Below are positions 52,326 through 61,003 of a stretch of DNA of 64,000 nucleotides, piece after piece. The stretch's first letter is position 1. The number at the start of each line of letters is the position of its first letter. The notes beneath the pieces are model-generated. The model worked only from the letters and a program-made list of their open reading frames with translations. It was not told where the DNA came from and did no database searches. The DNA is from Mariniphaga sp041687255. GTDB taxonomy: Bacteria > Bacteroidota > Bacteroidia > Bacteroidales > Prolixibacteraceae. The stretch lies in NCBI GenBank assembly GCA_041687255.1, contig JAWLCL010000001.1, positions 310,001 through 374,000 of the forward strand, read 5' to 3'. The translations under genes and the position numbers were made by a program.

Positions 52326-54779
52326 ATGGGGAAATTAAAAAAATCTGGATTAAAAGATATTTTTTTTAGTGGTATGATGAAAGACGATTCAGATTACATT
52401 CCGATTATTGCCGACGGAGATGATGCTGACCTGAAAAATACTGAGGTGCCTGATGTGTTGCCGGTGTTGCCGTTGCGAAATACGGTCCTTTTTCCGGGAG
52501 TGGTTCTTCCCATTAATGTTGGCCGCAAAAAGTCATTAAAGCTGATTCAGGATGTTTACCGGGGCAGCAGGCTCCTTGGAACCATAGCTCAAAAGGATTA
52601 TACCGTTGATGACCCGTCGCAGGATGAACTTTATTCAGTTGGCACAGTCGCCGAAATCCTTAAGATACTTGAGATGCCCGATGGTTCTACTTCCGTGATC
52701 ATTCAGGGCAGAAGAAGATATAACATCAGGGAATATGTTTCCAACGAACCCTATTATAAAGCTTCCGTCGAACCATTAAGCGATGTGTCTCCAAAGGACG
52801 ATTCGGAATATAATGCCATAGTGGGGTCCCTAAAAGACCTTTCAATAAAAATTGCACAGTTCTCTGCCAATGTGCCTCCTGAAGCTTCTTTTGCTGTGAA
52901 AAATATTGAGAATTCTACTTTCCTGATAAATTTCATTTGCTCCAATGCCGACATAAATGTTGAAGACAAACAAAATCTTCTGGAAATAGAAAACCTGAAG
53001 GCAAGGGGAGTGCAGGCCATCAGCTATCTGGTTAAGGAGGTGCAGATGCTTGAACTTAAGCAGGACATCCAGAAAAAGGTGAAAACCGACATGGATCGCC
53101 AGCAAAGAGAATTTATGCTTAATCAGCAAATGAAGACCATACAGGATGAGTTGGGTGGAAATCCTGTGGAGCAGGAAATAAATGAACTGAAGGAACGGGT
53201 TAAGAATAAAAAATGGAACAAGGAAATTGCAAAGTATTTTAAGAAGGAGGTCGATAAATTGCACCGGCTGAATCCTGCCGCCGGTGAATATTCGGTTCAG
53301 TTTTCTTATTGTCAGACATTGGCTGATTTACCCTGGAATGAATATACCAACGATAATTTTGATCTTAAGCATGCCCGGAAAATTCTTGATGAAGACCACT
53401 ACGGTCTTGAAAAAGTAAAGGAAAGAATTTTGGAGCATCTTGCTGTGCTAAAGCTTAAGCAAGATATGAAGTCGCCAATTTTATGCCTGTACGGTCCTCC
53501 GGGAGTGGGGAAGACCTCATTGGGTAAATCCATAGCAAGGGCACTTGACCGGAAATTCGTACGAATGAGCCTTGGAGGCCTTCACGATGAGTCGGAAATC
53601 AGAGGGCACAGGAAAACCTATATTGGAGCCATGCCCGGTCGCATCATTCAAAATATTAAAAAGGTAAAAAGTTCTAACCCGGTGTTTATACTTGATGAAA
53701 TTGATAAAGTGTCGAAGCATTTCCATGGCGATCCTGCTTCAGCTCTACTCGAAGTACTTGATCCGGAGCAAAACTTTGAGTTTCACGATAATTATGTTGA
53801 GGTTGATTTCGACCTTTCGAAGGTAATGTTTATAGCAACCGCCAATACTTTAAGTACCATTGCACCTCCTCTGCGCGACCGGCTCGAGTTGATTGAGGTT
53901 AGCGGTTATCTGGTGGAGGAAAAGCTGGAAATAGCCAAACGCCATTTGATTCCAAAGCAGTTGGAAAATCATGGGTTGACAAAAGGGGATGTCGTTTTCT
54001 CCAAAGCGGTTATTGAACGGATTATCGATGGTTATACGCGTGAATCGGGAGTACGTGAACTGGATAAAAAACTGGCTAAAGTAATTCGGCGTATTGCCAA
54101 AAAAATTGCTTTTGAAGAGCCCTACAATAAGAAGATTACGCTTGATGATGTAAAGGAGTACCTGGGAGTGCTGGAATATTCAAAAGACCGGTACCAGGGG
54201 AACGAATTTGCCGGCGTTGTTACCGGGCTTGCCTGGACTGCGGTTGGTGGTGAGATTCTTTTTGTTGAAACCAGCCTGAGTAAGGGTAAGGGAGCTTTAA
54301 CTCTTACCGGTAACCTTGGCGATGTGATGAAAGAATCGGCTATGCTTGCTCACGAATATCTTAAATCGCATGCCGATGAACTGGATTTAGACCCTGAGGT
54401 TTTTTCAAACTGGAATGTACACGTGCATGTTCCTGAAGGTGCAATCCCCAAAGACGGACCTTCTGCAGGAGTTACAATGGTAACCTCTTTAGCCTCGGCA
54501 TTCACCCGCCGAAAGGTGAAAAAGAACCTGGCAATGACAGGTGAAATTACTTTGCGTGGAAAGGTTCTGCCTGTAGGTGGAATAAAAGAAAAAATATTGG
54601 CTGCAAAACGTGCAGGTATAAAGGAAATTATTCTTTCGGAAGAGAATAAAAAGAATCTGGAGGAAATAAAGGAAGAATACCTGAAAGGACTTACTTTCCA
54701 CTTCGTAAACACCATAATGGATGTGCTGAAAGAGTCTCTCCTGAATACCCGTATCGATCAACCCTTGAAAGTTGAATAA
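52326..54779 (+). CDS. lon: ATP-dependent protease Lon
   Basis: The 817-residue AAA+ protease degrades misfolded and regulatory proteins. It has the N-terminal substrate domain (VLPVLPLRNTVLFPGVVLPI near 40-60), Walker A GPPGVGKT at 390-397, Walker B FILDEIDK, sensor residues and the LonC domain. The Ser-Lys dyad is Ser713 (PKDGPSAGVTM) and Lys756 (GGIKEK), with the same 43-residue spacing as E. coli Lon. The sole visible promoter is of sigma-54 type. The stop is 60 bp before a DUF302 gene. Confidence 0.96.
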   Translation: MGKLKKSGLKDIFFSGMMKDDSDYIPIIADGDDADLKNTEVPDVLPVLPLRNTVLFPGVVLPINVGRKKSLKLIQDVYRGSRLLGTIAQKDYTVDDPSQDELYSVGTVAEILKILEMPDGSTSVIIQGRRRYNIREYVSNEPYYKASVEPLSDVSPKDDSEYNAIVGSLKDLSIKIAQFSANVPPEASFAVKNIENSTFLINFICSNADINVEDKQNLLEIENLKARGVQAISYLVKEVQMLELKQDIQKKVKTDMDRQQREFMLNQQMKTIQDELGGNPVEQEINELKERVKNKKWNKEIAKYFKKEVDKLHRLNPAAGEYSVQFSYCQTLADLPWNEYTNDNFDLKHARKILDEDHYGLEKVKERILEHLAVLKLKQDMKSPILCLYGPPGVGKTSLGKSIARALDRKFVRMSLGGLHDESEIRGHRKTYIGAMPGRIIQNIKKVKSSNPVFILDEIDKVSKHFHGDPASALLEVLDPEQNFEFHDNYVEVDFDLSKVMFIATANTLSTIAPPLRDRLELIEVSGYLVEEKLEIAKRHLIPKQLENHGLTKGDVVFSKAVIERIIDGYTRESGVRELDKKLAKVIRRIAKKIAFEEPYNKKITLDDVKEYLGVLEYSKDRYQGNEFAGVVTGLAWTAVGGEILFVETSLSKGKGALTLTGNLGDVMKESAMLAHEYLKSHADELDLDPEVFSNWNVHVHVPEGAIPKDGPSAGVTMVTSLASAFTRRKVKKNLAMTGEITLRGKVLPVGGIKEKILAAKRAGIKEIILSEENKKNLEEIKEEYLKGLTFHFVNTIMDVLKESLLNTRIDQPLKVE

Positions 54780-54839
54780 AATAAAACAGTTGTTCCAGGG
54801 AGGAAGTACTTCTTCAACCTTTTGTGTAAATAACTGTTC

Positions 54840-55337
54840 ATGACTGTAATAAAAAACTCAAAAATGGGAAAATACATTACAGTCTTTTCACTTGGAATAC
54901 TGGCGGGAATTGTGATTACTTTGCTTGCAATTGTAATAGTAGTTCCGGGGCGAATGTTTGTTGTTACCGAAAGCGAACTTGATTTTGACGACACTGTTAA
55001 TGCGTTGGTGCAGTCAGCAGAAGCCGGTGATTGGTCCGTTCCACATCAGTATAACCTGCAGGCCACTATGGAAAAGCATGGTGTTACAACCGATCCGGTA
55101 GTGGTTATGTCGATCTGCAATCCGGTTCATGCCGAAAAAATTCTTAATTCGGGAAATAACAGGTTTGTTTCTGCAATAATGCCCTGCCGGGTGGCTGTTT
55201 ATGAAGATGAAGGTAAAACATATGCAGCTATTCTAAATGCCCGCCTTTTTTATCCTTTCATGAAAAAAGAGGCAAGAAGCACTTTAAAAGCTGCTAATTC
55301 TGAGTCAATGCAAATTTTAAAAACTATTAATTATTAA
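54840..55337 (+). CDS. DUF302 domain protein with N-terminal membrane anchor
   Basis: The 165-residue protein has one hydrophobic helix (about residues 12-36) and then a DUF302 domain (FDDTVNALVQSAEAGDWSVPHQYNL; VVMSICNPVHAEKIL; FVSAIMPCRVAVYEDEGKTYAAIL). DUF302 proteins are often found with thiol or metal-handling genes. Two cysteines (SICNP and MPCR) are placed where homologues have them. The gene lies 5 bp upstream of an HMA lipoprotein, suggesting a joint role in metal or thiol homeostasis, which is an inference. Confidence 0.85.
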   Translation: MTVIKNSKMGKYITVFSLGILAGIVITLLAIVIVVPGRMFVVTESELDFDDTVNALVQSAEAGDWSVPHQYNLQATMEKHGVTTDPVVVMSICNPVHAEKILNSGNNRFVSAIMPCRVAVYEDEGKTYAAILNARLFYPFMKKEARSTLKAANSESMQILKTINY

Positions 55338-55342
55338 ACGAT

Positions 55343-55663
55343 ATGCGAATTCTTATTTCAGTTATAATGGTTTTGTTTTTGGTTTCTTGTCAGCAGGAGA
55401 GCGGCAAAAAACAACAAGCGGAGCAAATGAATTCTTCTGTTGAGTTGAAGGAGGAGGTATTGAACATTGGTAAAATGCACTGCGAAATGTGTGTTGCTTC
55501 CATTGAAAAGGGTTTGAAAAGTGTGGAAGGTGTGGAATTTGTGAAGGTAAGCCTTGACGATTCAACTGCTGTGGTCCGTTTTGATGAGACAAAGGCCAAC
55601 ATCAATAAGTTTAAGGAGGCTATTGAGAAGCGGGGTTATGTATTAAAAGACAAAGGTTTATAA
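55343..55663 (+). CDS. HMA-domain lipoprotein (heavy-metal-binding)
   Basis: The 106-residue precursor has a lipoprotein signal with Cys16 (LFLVSC). A short Q/E/K-rich linker leads into a ferredoxin-like HMA domain (about 36-104) with the metal-binding pair Cys47/Cys50 in GKMHCEMC. HMA domains bind Cu(I) or similar soft metals and pass them on; lipid anchoring in the envelope suggests a surface or periplasmic metal buffer. It follows the DUF302 gene by 5 bp. The metal is not known from sequence. Confidence 0.88.
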   Translation: MRILISVIMVLFLVSCQQESGKKQQAEQMNSSVELKEEVLNIGKMHCEMCVASIEKGLKSVEGVEFVKVSLDDSTAVVRFDETKANINKFKEAIEKRGYVLKDKGL

Positions 55664-55691
55664 CAGCATCTGATATTCTTTATCTGTTTTT

Positions 55692-55699
55692 TAATTTTG
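55692..55699 (+). promoter_or_regulatory. Possible -7 element ahead of a small ORF
   Basis: TAATTTTG fits TAnnTTTG and lies 65 bp upstream of the ATG at 55765. There is no clear -33 element. Confidence 0.3.
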
Positions 55700-55764
55700 C
55701 AGGTAAAAAATGGCATTTCCTTTGTATTAAGTACTATGAAGTTAGAAAACAGAAAAGGTTAGCC

Positions 55765-55917
55765 ATGAAGAATAATATTCATAAGAAAACACAGATAGCG
55801 AATAGGAAAGGTGAAAAGTGGAACGTTGAGTTGGGTTTTTTTAAGCCGTCGTTGCTTATAAATCGATTTATTCCAACTGAAGTGCTGTATATGAAATTCA
55901 AGATAATTTTGAATTAA
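55765..55917 (+). CDS. Possible 50-residue basic small protein
   Basis: An ATG opens a 50-codon frame, stopping right before the hairpin at 55917. The product is basic (start MKNNIHKKTQIANRKGEKW) with a partly hydrophobic middle (LGFFKPSLLINRF). It lies between a possible promoter and a strong terminator, the layout of a small gene. No family is recognised. Reading the 5' part as non-coding RNA is an alternative. Confidence 0.35.
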   Translation: MKNNIHKKTQIANRKGEKWNVELGFFKPSLLINRFIPTEVLYMKFKIILN

Positions 55918-55949
55918 AAAATGCTTCCGTTAGCATCAGAAGCATTTTT
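55917..55949. terminator. Bidirectional terminator between the HMA/small ORF and carB
   Basis: AAAAATGCTTC (55917-55927) and GAAGCATTTTT (55939-55949) form a perfect 11-bp stem with an 11-nt loop and T-runs on both strands. It can end the lon-side transcripts on the plus strand and carB on the minus strand, whose stop is 16 bp away. Confidence 0.88.
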
Positions 55950-55964
55950 CAATTCATTCTCCAA

Positions 55965-58900
55965 TTAATAACTATCCCAGCTTTTTATTGGTAAGTCATT
56001 AATCGTGTATTTGCAGATAGCATAAATAAAGGCACTGGCAACGCGTGAATTTGTTATTAGGGGAACATTGAAATCAATCGCATTCCTGCGAATTTTGTAC
56101 CCATTCTTTAACTCCCTTTTCGTATAGTTTTTGGGAATGTTAATTACCAGGTCAATCTGCTTTTTCTTAATATAATCGATGGTATTTGGATGCCTGTCCT
56201 CCTCATCGGGCCAGTGGAGTAACGTATTCGTCACACCATTCTCCTGAAGGAACCGGTGTGTGCCTTCAGTTGCATAAAGATTATAACCTCTTTCCTGCAT
56301 CATTTGAGCACTTTTTAAAAGTTCTATTTTTGACCGTGAAGGTCCCGATGAAATTAAAACATTTTTTACCGGAATACGGTAACCTACTGAAAGCATTGAT
56401 TTTAATATAGCTTCGTAATAGGTTTCTCCTATACAGGCTACTTCTCCTGTTGATGCCATGTCAACACCAAGCACCGGATCGGCATTTAATAAACGTGCGA
56501 AAGAAAACTGGGGTGCTTTTACACCTACATAATCCAGTTCAAAAAGTGACTTGTCGGGTTTTTCTACCGGAACACCAAGCATTACTTTTGTTGCTATTTC
56601 GATAAGGTTCAGTTTCATAACTTTCGAAACAAAGGGGAAACTGCGTGATGCCCTGAGATTACATTCTATTACTTTTATATCGTTATCCTTTGCCAGAAAC
56701 TGCATATTGAAAGGACCAGTGATTTCCAGTCCTTTTGCTATCTCGCGGGCAATTTTCTTTATCCTCCTGATGGTTTCCACATAAAGTTTCTGTGGTGGAA
56801 AAACAATTGTTGCATCGCCTGAATGAACCCCGGCAAATTCAACATGCTCCGAAATTGCATATGCAATAATTTCACCTTCCCTTGCAACGGCATCTATTTC
56901 AATTTCCTTTGCTTCTTCAATAAACTCGCTTACAACAACAGGATGTTCCTTTGATACGTCGGAAGCCATATTCAGAAAAAATTCCAGCTGCTCGGAATTG
57001 GATACTACATTCATTGCTGCTCCCGAAAGCACATAAGAAGGGCGGATTAGTAAAGGGTATCCGACTTCATCGATGAACCTGTAGATTTCTTCGAAAGTTG
57101 AAAGTTTTGCCCATCTGGGTTGATCTACGTGCAGGCTGTCGAGAAGCGATGAGAACTTTTCACGATTTTCAGCATTATCGATGTTTACAGGTGAAGTACC
57201 CAGTACCGGAACATTTTGGCTGTGCAGCTTCATTGCCAGGTTGTTTGGTATTTGACCCCCCATCGAAATGATTACTCCATGAGGTGTTTCAAGATCGATA
57301 ATATCCATCACCCGCTCGAAGGTGAGTTCATCAAAATAAAGCCTGTCGCAGGTATCGTAATCCGTGCTGACAGTCTCCGGATTATAATTTATCATTATAG
57401 AGCGGTAGTTTTCCTTTTTGATGGTTTCCACTGAATTAACACTACACCAGTCAAATTCTACTGAACTGCCAATGCGATAGGCTCCCGAACCCAATACAAT
57501 AACCGATTTGTCGTCGTGTAAAAAATCCACATCATGTTCTATGCCGTTGTGGGTAAGGTACAGATAGTTCGTCAGTGCCGGATATTCGCCGGCAAGTGTA
57601 TCGATCTGTTTTACTACCGGCACAATTCCATGTTTTTTTCTGAGGTCCCTTATTTTTAGTAAATCCTCCTGGATTTTATTGTTTGGGCTGTTTAAAACCA
57701 GCCGTGCAATCTGGAAATCAGAAAATCCGGCCTGCTTTGACAACTTAAGCAATGGAACTGGCAAGGCATCCAGTTCAGTGATTTTTTCCAGCTCATTTTT
57801 TATGTTGTGGATGTTTTTAAGCCGGAACAGGAACCATCGGTCAATCTTTGTCTTTTCATAGATATCATCAATTGAATAGTTGTTGTTGAAGGCTTCTGCG
57901 ATTGCAAAAATTCTTCTGTCGGTTGGATACTCCAGTTCCGATTCAATTTCTTTAATGTTAATCTCCTCCTTGTTGGCGACAAAACCATGCATTCCCAGCC
58001 CCACCATTCGAATCCCTTTTTGAATAGCCTCCTCGAAGGTGCGGCCAATGGCCATTATCTCGCCCACACTTTTCATTGAACTGCCTAAGGTTTTGGAAAC
58101 GCCAATGAATTTGTTTAAATCCCAGCGAGGTATTTTTACAACACAATAATCGAGTGCCGGTTCAAATGCTGCAGTGGTTACTTTGGTAACCTGGTTTTTC
58201 AATTTATGTAACCCGTATCCAAGGCCCAGCTTTGCCGCCACGAATGCCAGCGGATAACCTGTAGCTTTCGATGCCAGAGCAGAAGAACGCGAAAGGCGTG
58301 CATTTACTTCAATAACCCTGTAATCTTCTGAATAGGGATCAAGGGCAAACTGAACGTTGCATTCTCCAACAACACCTACTCTTCGGATAATTTTTATTGA
58401 GATTTCTCTTAATTTGTGATATTCCGAATTGGTTAACGTTTGGGATGGTGCTACTACAATGCTTTCTCCTGTATGTATTCCCAGCGGGTCAAAATTCTCC
58501 ATGTTACATACAGTTATGCAATTGTCGAATCGGTCACGCACCACCTCATATTCCACTTCTTTCCATCCTTTAATTGATTCTTCAATCAATATTTGTGGCG
58601 AATAGGAAAAAGCCTTTGATGCCATAACTTCCAGCTCAGAGTCATTTTCGCAAAACCCACTGCCTAGTCCTCCAAGTGTATAGGCCGCCCTGATGATAAT
58701 TGGAAAGCCTACCTTGTTTGCAGCAACAAAGGCTTCTTCCATGTTGGATGCTGCAATGCTTTTTGGGGTTTTTACGTCTATTTCTGCAAGCATTTTTGAA
58801 AAAATGTCGCGGTCTTCCGTGTCAATTATCGATTGCACAGGTGTGCCAACAACTTCTACATTATATTTTTCAAGTGCGCCTGATTGAAATAAAGCTACTC

Positions 58901-59192
58901 CGCAGTTTAGTGCAGTTTGCCCTCCAAACGCCAGCAGAATTCCCTGTGGTTTTTCTTTTTTTATTACTTCCTCGACAAAAAACGGTGTAACAGGTAAAAA
59001 ATAAATCTTATCGGCTATCTCTTCCGAGGTTTGAATGGTGGCGATATTTGGATTGATAAGAACAGTTTCTACGCCCTCTTCTTTTAACGCTTTTAAAGCC
59101 TGAGAGCCGGAGTAGTCGAACTCTCCTGCTTCTCCAATTTTTAATGCTCCGGAACCAAGGACTATTGCTTTTTTTATTCTGGTATTAATCAT
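55965..59192 (-). CDS. carB: Carbamoyl-phosphate synthase large subunit
   Basis: The 1075-residue subunit makes carbamoyl phosphate from ammonia (supplied by CarA), bicarbonate and two ATP, feeding arginine and pyrimidine synthesis. It has two ATP-grasp halves (GSGALKIGEAGEFDYSGSQA at the N-terminus; GSGAYRIGSSVEFDWC in the second half), each with the GGQTALNCG or GGQIPNNLA type motif. A C-terminal MGS-like allosteric domain starts near residue 940. Length equals E. coli CarB. It starts 11 bp after carA in one operon. Confidence 0.97.
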   Translation of the reverse strand: MINTRIKKAIVLGSGALKIGEAGEFDYSGSQALKALKEEGVETVLINPNIATIQTSEEIADKIYFLPVTPFFVEEVIKKEKPQGILLAFGGQTALNCGVALFQSGALEKYNVEVVGTPVQSIIDTEDRDIFSKMLAEIDVKTPKSIAASNMEEAFVAANKVGFPIIIRAAYTLGGLGSGFCENDSELEVMASKAFSYSPQILIEESIKGWKEVEYEVVRDRFDNCITVCNMENFDPLGIHTGESIVVAPSQTLTNSEYHKLREISIKIIRRVGVVGECNVQFALDPYSEDYRVIEVNARLSRSSALASKATGYPLAFVAAKLGLGYGLHKLKNQVTKVTTAAFEPALDYCVVKIPRWDLNKFIGVSKTLGSSMKSVGEIMAIGRTFEEAIQKGIRMVGLGMHGFVANKEEINIKEIESELEYPTDRRIFAIAEAFNNNYSIDDIYEKTKIDRWFLFRLKNIHNIKNELEKITELDALPVPLLKLSKQAGFSDFQIARLVLNSPNNKIQEDLLKIRDLRKKHGIVPVVKQIDTLAGEYPALTNYLYLTHNGIEHDVDFLHDDKSVIVLGSGAYRIGSSVEFDWCSVNSVETIKKENYRSIMINYNPETVSTDYDTCDRLYFDELTFERVMDIIDLETPHGVIISMGGQIPNNLAMKLHSQNVPVLGTSPVNIDNAENREKFSSLLDSLHVDQPRWAKLSTFEEIYRFIDEVGYPLLIRPSYVLSGAAMNVVSNSEQLEFFLNMASDVSKEHPVVVSEFIEEAKEIEIDAVAREGEIIAYAISEHVEFAGVHSGDATIVFPPQKLYVETIRRIKKIAREIAKGLEITGPFNMQFLAKDNDIKVIECNLRASRSFPFVSKVMKLNLIEIATKVMLGVPVEKPDKSLFELDYVGVKAPQFSFARLLNADPVLGVDMASTGEVACIGETYYEAILKSMLSVGYRIPVKNVLISSGPSRSKIELLKSAQMMQERGYNLYATEGTHRFLQENGVTNTLLHWPDEEDRHPNTIDYIKKKQIDLVINIPKNYTKRELKNGYKIRRNAIDFNVPLITNSRVASAFIYAICKYTINDLPIKSWDSY

Positions 59193-59203
59193 GATTTATT
59201 TCT

Positions 59204-60298
59204 TTATGCAATGGTTTTTGAACGGTACTCCTTTATTTTTTCTATGAACTCATCGAACAGAAATTCTGTGTCGGTTGGTCCGCTTGAAGCTTCAGGGTGA
59301 AACTGGGTCGAGAAGAAAGGCTTCGTCTTATGTCTGATTCCTTCATTCGTATTGTCGTTTACATTGGTAAACAAAGGTTCCCAGTCATTTGGAAGTGTTT
59401 CTGTGGCAACAGCGTAACCGTGGTTTTGAGAAGTGATGAAACAGCGGTCGGTATTTTGCAGCAATACAGGCTGGTTATGACTCCTGTGTCCGTATTTTAA
59501 CTTATAGGTATCAGCTCCGGCAGCCCGCGCAAGCAATTGGTTTCCCAGACAGATGCCCATTATTGGCTTTTCTTCGTTCATTGTTTTGCGGATGTTTTCA
59601 ACCGTTTCGGCACACATCACAGGGTCTCCTGGTCCATTGGATATAAATACACCGTCATAAGTCTCCCCGCTGAAATCATAATCCCACGGCACTCGTATAA
59701 CCGATGCCCCACGTTTTAAGAGGCACCTTATTATATTGTTCTTTACGCCGCAATCGATAAGCACAATCCGAATATCACCATTTTCATACTCCTCCCTTTT
59801 TGTGCAGCTTACGCGGGCAACCAGATTGCTTTGGTTCGGATCAAAAAAATCAATCTCTTCATCTTCAAATTCTATTTTTCCCAGCATCGAACCTTTTTCC
59901 CTGAGAATTTTGGTTAAAGCCCTGGTATCTACATCAAAAATGCCTGGAACTTCATATTCCTTCAGCCAGTCAGATAAACTCTTTTCTGCATTCCAGTGAC
60001 TGAACTCAAAAGAATAATCAGCAATTACTAATCCGCTGATGTGCAGTTTATGCGATTCAAAGAACTTATGAATACCGTTCTCTCTTTCACCGTAGGGTAC
60101 ACCATAATTACCAATCATTGGATATGTGGAAACCAGAATCTGTCCGGTATAGGATGGATCAGTAAGGCTTTCGGGATAACCCGTCATTGCAGTGTAAAAA
60201 ACTACTTCTCCTGCCACTGGTTTCTCGCTTCCAAAAGATTTTCCTGTAAATACAGTGCCGTCTTCAAGGGTGATTTTTGCTTGTCTATTGTTTATCAT
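59204..60298 (-). CDS. carA: Carbamoyl-phosphate synthase small subunit
   Basis: The 364-residue glutaminase subunit hydrolyses glutamine and channels ammonia to CarB. The N-terminal CPSase domain (LEDGTVFTGKSFG; YTAMTGYPESLTDPSY) is followed by a class I amidotransferase with nucleophile Cys in GICLGNQLLARAAG and the GHRSHNQPV and STQFHPEA motifs. The GNQ instead of the usual GHQ is common in Bacteroidota. The ATG at 60298 lies just downstream of an intrinsic terminator in its leader. Confidence 0.96.
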   Translation of the reverse strand: MINNRQAKITLEDGTVFTGKSFGSEKPVAGEVVFYTAMTGYPESLTDPSYTGQILVSTYPMIGNYGVPYGERENGIHKFFESHKLHISGLVIADYSFEFSHWNAEKSLSDWLKEYEVPGIFDVDTRALTKILREKGSMLGKIEFEDEEIDFFDPNQSNLVARVSCTKREEYENGDIRIVLIDCGVKNNIIRCLLKRGASVIRVPWDYDFSGETYDGVFISNGPGDPVMCAETVENIRKTMNEEKPIMGICLGNQLLARAAGADTYKLKYGHRSHNQPVLLQNTDRCFITSQNHGYAVATETLPNDWEPLFTNVNDNTNEGIRHKTKPFFSTQFHPEASSGPTDTEFLFDEFIEKIKEYRSKTIA

Positions 60299-60315
60299 TC
60301 CTTTAATTTTCTTAT

Positions 60316-60354
60316 AAAAAAAATGCGTTTGCCCACGAATTGGTTCAAACGCAT
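60316..60354 (-). terminator. Candidate attenuator (intrinsic terminator) in the carA leader
   Basis: On the minus strand ATGCGTTTG (60354-60346) pairs perfectly with CAAACGCAT (60331-60323). An inner CCA/TGG pair closes a small loop, and seven T follow. It ends about 18 nt before the carA ATG, so any transcript from the divergent intergenic region would be cut off before carA unless the hairpin is prevented. No other gene upstream on this strand could own this terminator. Confidence 0.75.
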
Positions 60355-60392
60355 CTTACTGATTTTTTAATTCTTATTGTTTTCTTTCCCAT
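60345..60392 (-). CDS. Candidate 15-codon leader peptide of carAB
   Basis: The frame encodes MGKKTIRIKKSVRCV and ends in TGA inside the 5' arm of the terminator hairpin. Both Arg codons are AGA, and the second ends exactly at the first base of the hairpin. A ribosome held there would cover the 5' arm. Such layouts are known from amino-acid attenuators (for example trp and his leaders). The peptide is short, no ribosome-binding site can be checked in this lineage, and chance is possible. Confidence 0.35.
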   Translation of the reverse strand: MGKKTIRIKKSVRCV

Positions 60393-60427
60393 ATTGTTCA
60401 AATGTGAATGGTTTTTTAAACCTGCAG

Positions 60428-60435
60428 CAAAAATA
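60428..60435 (-). promoter_or_regulatory. -7 element of the carA promoter
   Basis: On the minus strand TATTTTTG matches TAnnTTTG. It would start transcription near 60421, giving a leader of about 120 nt that contains the leader ORF and the attenuator hairpin. Confidence 0.4.
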
Positions 60436-60472
60436 ATAATAAAATCTTTATAAATCTCTTTTTTGAAATAAA

Positions 60473-60510
60473 AATGTATAAATTTGCAACGAATATGAAT
60501 AAATATACAA
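60473..60510 (+). promoter_or_regulatory. Tandem ARG-box-like operators over the argR promoter
   Basis: Box 1 at 60493-60510 contains TATGAATAAATATACA, which differs from the core of the ARG consensus TnTGAATwwwwATTCA at one base. A weaker box (TGTATAAATTTGCA) at about 60473-60490 lies 20 bp centre-to-centre upstream, close to the usual spacing of two ARG boxes. The weaker box contains the argR -7 element TAAATTTG (60479-60486). This predicts autoregulation of argR. Confidence 0.6.
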
Positions 60511-60522
60511 TATAAGTGATTG

Positions 60523-61002
60523 ATGAAAACCCGTTTTCAAAGACAACTTGAAATAAGAAAATTAATCGCCGGGGGAAATCTGCACAGTCAGGAAGAATTG
60601 CTGACAAAGCTCAAGCAGAAGGGATTTGAAATGACTCAGGCTACTTTGTCACGTGATTTAAAATTTCTGCAGGTTGCAAAAGTATCTCATCCGTTATTGG
60701 GCTATGTATATACGGTGCCTGAAAACGGACAGGAGGAAAGTAAGCAGAATGGTTCAAAAGAAACATTTTTGGCCGACGGTTTTAAGGAGCTGAACTATTC
60801 GGGCAATCTGGCCGTTATGAAAACCCTGCCCGGCTATGCCAGTACATTGGCAGCGGTAATTGATAGTGCCGGTAAATGGGAGATTTTAGGTACAGTTGCC
60901 GGCGATGATACTATTTTAATCATCCGGCGGGAAGGAACAACAAATAATGATTTGAGAAATGCTTTGATTTCTATAATCCCTAAATTGAAAAATAAATTGT
61001 GA
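60523..61002 (+). CDS. argR: Arginine repressor ArgR
   Basis: The 159-residue regulator has an N-terminal winged helix (RQLEIRKLIAGGNLHSQEELLTKLKQKGFEMTQATLSRDL, residues about 6-45) with the family SRDL motif. The C-terminal hexamerisation/arginine-binding domain has GYASTLAAVIDSAGKWEILGTVAGDDTILIIRR. Bound to arginine it represses or activates ARG-box promoters. The ATG at 60523 follows a TTG that is in frame three bases earlier. Operator-like boxes lie immediately upstream. It is one base before the GNAT gene. Confidence 0.94.
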   Translation: MKTRFQRQLEIRKLIAGGNLHSQEELLTKLKQKGFEMTQATLSRDLKFLQVAKVSHPLLGYVYTVPENGQEESKQNGSKETFLADGFKELNYSGNLAVMKTLPGYASTLAAVIDSAGKWEILGTVAGDDTILIIRREGTTNNDLRNALISIIPKLKNKL

Positions 61003-61003
61003 A

